Shown here one piece after another: positions 3,918-5,375 of a stretch of DNA of 5,375 nt (the stretch's first letter is position 1; every line of letters starts with the position of its first letter). The notes below the pieces were generated by a model. The model worked only from the letters and a program-made list of their open reading frames with translations, made no database searches and was not told the DNA's origin. Source of the stretch: Treponema sp. (GTDB taxonomy: Bacteria; Spirochaetota; Spirochaetia; Treponematales; Treponemataceae); NCBI GenBank assembly GCA_016297415.1, contig JAEDGQ010000112.1, positions 1-5,375 on the forward strand. The letters are read 5' to 3'. The translations under genes were made by a program, and so were the position numbers.

Positions 3918-4655
3918 TTAATCTATCAAATCAAAGCCGCCGTATGTGGCCATAAAGCCGATTCTGTCTGAAACGCCGATTACATCAAAAATAAAATGCA
4001 TTCTGTTTTTTACTGTGCCTGTGGTTACGTTCCAGGTGGCGGCAATTGTGTCGTACTTTGTTTCTTTCTGAACAAGACGCAGCCATTCTTTGTCCCGTTC
4101 TGTAAGCTCTGCAAACTGTGAAAGGTTCAGGATTTTTTCGATTCGGGCTTTCCCCTGATTTCTTAAATACAGATAGTAAAAAAACAGAATCAGAAAAATG
4201 TTAAGGCTGTACCAGGCCAGTGTAAAAAGAGATTTGCAGAAAGCTTGAATTCCAAAACGTAATTGCAGGCTAAAAAGAATAAAGAAAAATAAAACTGTGA
4301 GACCTGTTTTTATAAATCTATGCTTTCTGTAATATCCTCTGGAAAACAAGATGGCCGAAAAAAGTGCATACAAAAGAAGTGAAGCCGGCTTTTCATAAAA
4401 ACAATATTGCAGCAAAAGATAGACAGAAAACAGCAGGCTCGCCACAGAAAAAAATTCAATTTTTGACGGAAAAAAAAGCAGTGGAGCAATTAAAAGAATT
4501 GAAATTCCGCAGACTAAAAGCAATGGAAGATTCTGCCTGTCAGTTGCAGTAAATAGAAAGTATACCGCTACAGATGACAGCAGAATTAAAGCTGCACCGT
4601 AAATACAGCGTAGTACGAAATTAAGATGTTCAGCAATCAGATCCACAAAACGCAT
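3918..4655 (-). CDS. Membrane protein with C-terminal LuxR/GerE-like DNA-binding domain
   Basis: A 245-residue protein with two parts. Residues ~12-164 form about six hydrophobic segments (about 12-36, 43-62, 66-86, 90-105, 115-131, 142-164) with short loops, so it is an integral inner-membrane protein. After a basic linker (RNQGKARIEKIL, 165-176) comes a helix-turn-helix of LuxR/GerE type: LTERDKEWLRLVQKETKYDTIAATWNVTTGTVKNRMHFIFDVIGVSDR (184-231), where LTERDKE, the IA-x(5)-V-TTGTVKNR recognition-helix stretch and GVSDR match the family pattern. The second half (TKYDTIAATWNV) is divergent. It is probably a membrane-anchored transcription regulator. The signal sensed and the targets are unknown. 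ATG at 4655 is preceded by a weak GGGG SD. A palindrome lies 14 bases upstream and a lipoprotein gene diverges from it, a plausible target. Alternative: a membrane protein whose HTH is degenerate. Confidence 0.8.
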   Translation of the reverse strand: MRFVDLIAEHLNFVLRCIYGAALILLSSVAVYFLFTATDRQNLPLLLVCGISILLIAPLLFFPSKIEFFSVASLLFSVYLLLQYCFYEKPASLLLYALFSAILFSRGYYRKHRFIKTGLTVLFFFILFSLQLRFGIQAFCKSLFTLAWYSLNIFLILFFYYLYLRNQGKARIEKILNLSQFAELTERDKEWLRLVQKETKYDTIAATWNVTTGTVKNRMHFIFDVIGVSDRIGFMATYGGFDLID

Positions 4656-4668
4656 TTAAAACCCCGTT

Positions 4669-4684
4669 TATGACCAAGGTCATA
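4669..4684. promoter_or_regulatory. 16 bp palindrome TATGACC-AA-GGTCATA, candidate operator
   Basis: Perfect 7 bp arms flank a 2-base centre, 14 bases upstream of the LuxR-like ATG and 81 bases before the lipoprotein ATG. As DNA it could bind a dimeric regulator, possibly the LuxR-like protein itself. As the minus-strand mRNA it would form a hairpin closing a CUUG loop next to the weak SD. Both roles are inferences. Confidence 0.5.
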
Positions 4685-4706
4685 TCAAATAAATCTTTAA
4701 AGAATA

Positions 4707-4712
4707 TATAAT
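4707..4712 (+). promoter_or_regulatory. Possible -10 element for the lipoprotein gene
   Basis: TATAAT matches consensus fully, 52 bases before the start codon, but no recognisable -35 stands at the usual distance (4684-4689 reads ATCAAA). In DNA this AT-rich the match alone is weak evidence. Confidence 0.3.
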
Positions 4713-4713
4713 T

Positions 4714-4741
4714 ATTATATAGTTTTGAAAACTAAAAGCAA
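4714..4741 (-). promoter_or_regulatory. Possible promoter of the LuxR-like gene
   Basis: On the minus strand TTGCTT (4741-4736) and TATAAT (4719-4714) are 16 bases apart, 58 bases upstream of the start codon. The -10 is perfect, the -35 matches only TTG. The palindrome at 4669-4684 would lie in the transcribed leader. Confidence 0.42.
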
Positions 4742-4764
4742 AAAGGCTCTTGAGAGGAGGCAAT

Positions 4765-5277
4765 ATGAAAAAAATTACTGCATCATTTTTTACCATACTT
4801 TTATCTTTAATATTTTTTACCGGGTGTCCGCTTCCCTGCGGGTGTGGAGTAGATGATTTTTACAGAGTAAAAGGAATTGAAGCATCTCTTGATACATCAA
4901 AACTTGAATCTGAGGGAATTGTTACTGTTAATCTGAAAGGAACTCCTAAAGTAGACAGCAAAGAAAAAAAGAAGTTTGATGCCTGCAATGTAAGAATTAC
5001 TGTTGTAAGTGAAGGCAATGCAAATGTGAAAATTACGGAACTTGTAAGTTCAACAAACCTGGCGTATAAAGAATGGAAATGGTATGACAATGATACTGAG
5101 AAGCTTGAAATACTAGATATTCGTGGTGGTTATGAGCTGAGCCCAGGCTCAGTTATTGATGATGAAATTGTTCTGAGTGTAAATGAAAAGAAAGGTTTTT
5201 ATATCTGGATAGATTTTGAACTTAAGAACGACGGATATTACGCGGCTGAAGATTATTACAATCTAAGACTTAAATAA
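4765..5277 (+). CDS. Small lipoprotein of unknown function
   Basis: A 170-residue protein with a lipoprotein signal: MKK, a hydrophobic stretch (residues 4-18) and the lipobox FFTGC, making Cys21 the predicted lipidated N-terminus. A short cysteine-rich motif follows (CPLPCGCG, 21-28). The mature part is polar, rich in Lys, Glu and beta-branched residues (for example GIVTVNLKGTP and CNVRITVVSEGNANVKITELV), which suggests a beta-sheet domain, and ends in an aromatic stretch (YYAAEDYYNLRLK). I recognise no family. ATG at 4765 is chosen because AGGAGG (4755-4760) lies four bases upstream. An in-frame TTG at 4750 precedes that SD and is unlikely. It diverges from the LuxR-like membrane protein and may be under its control (inference). 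A strong terminator follows, so it is probably a single-gene transcript. Likely site: outer face of the inner membrane or the outer membrane. Confidence 0.85.
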   Translation: MKKITASFFTILLSLIFFTGCPLPCGCGVDDFYRVKGIEASLDTSKLESEGIVTVNLKGTPKVDSKEKKKFDACNVRITVVSEGNANVKITELVSSTNLAYKEWKWYDNDTEKLEILDIRGGYELSPGSVIDDEIVLSVNEKKGFYIWIDFELKNDGYYAAEDYYNLRLK

Positions 5278-5284
5278 AAAATTT

Positions 5285-5315
5285 AAGGCACTGTCAAAAA
5301 GGCAGTGCTTTTTTT
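5285..5315 (+). terminator. Intrinsic terminator of the lipoprotein gene
   Basis: AAGGCACTG (5285-5293) pairs with CAGTGCTTT (5303-5311) around a 9-base loop, inside a run of seven Ts (5309-5315), seven bases after the stop. The A-rich upstream side could also serve a minus-strand transcript from beyond the window. Confidence 0.9.
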
Positions 5316-5346
5316 ATTTCCGTTAGACAATATGTTGTGTCTTCAA

Positions 5347-5374
5347 TTTGCAGAAACGTGGATTTAGCTGCAAA
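5347..5374. repeat. Inverted repeat TTTGCAG / CTGCAAA at the right edge
   Basis: Arms of 7 bp (5347-5353 and 5368-5374) flank a 14-base loop at the very end of the window. It could be part of a terminator or regulatory site of the next locus. The edge prevents a decision. Nothing else is visible in 5316-5375. Confidence 0.3.
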
Positions 5375-5375
5375 A

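Noticed and set aside
3755..3955. Plus-strand open frame of 66 residues
   Set aside because: It runs through the large AT-rich hairpin and the antisense end of the LuxR-like gene. No SD and no recognisable content.

Overview
The window looks like chromosomal DNA from a host-associated or gut spirochaete, most likely Treponema. The reasons are an AT-rich background, a spirochaete-style lipobox (FFTGC), an Rpn/PD-(D/E)XK protein of a type I associate with Treponema, and GC-rich hairpin repeats between genes. The genus is an inference from sequence style, not a database match. Five complete genes and one cut by the window edge are supported. All read on the minus strand except the last, a lipoprotein gene.

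Layout from left to right. (1) 1-779: the first 259 codons of an Rpn-family putative nuclease, running off the left edge. (2) 780-1121: a 342-base gap holding a ~109 bp GC-rich repeat (946-1054). (3) 1122-1802: hisB, imidazoleglycerol-phosphate dehydratase. (4) 1812-2316: a compact cassette made of a GxxExxY-family gene (1868-2269) between two 27 bp inverted repeats that match at 24 of 27 positions. (5) 2320-2357 and 2363-3235: hisG (ATP phosphoribosyltransferase) with its own intrinsic terminator. (6) 3236-3917: a 682-base gap almost filled by a composite repeat made of serial hairpins, including two ~130 bp tandem units and a decayed third relative. (7) 3918-4655: a six-helix membrane protein with a C-terminal LuxR/GerE-like helix-turn-helix. 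(8) 4656-4764: a divergent AT-rich control region with a 16 bp palindrome. (9) 4765-5277: a small lipoprotein of unknown function with a clear terminator.

How the genes fit together. HisG catalyses the first step of histidine synthesis and HisB a late step, so the block is a small his locus split by the GxxExxY cassette. The outer edge of the cassette overlaps the hisB Shine-Dalgarno sequence, and its other edge abuts the hisG terminator. The LuxR-like membrane protein and the lipoprotein share a divergent control region and may be linked in regulation.

The two strongest points for a second look are the inverted-repeat-bounded GxxExxY cassette inside the his locus, and the hairpin array at 3395-3653. 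By hand alignment, all ~16 differences between the two tandem units of that array fall in loops or linkers and none in stems, which points to selection on folded DNA or RNA.
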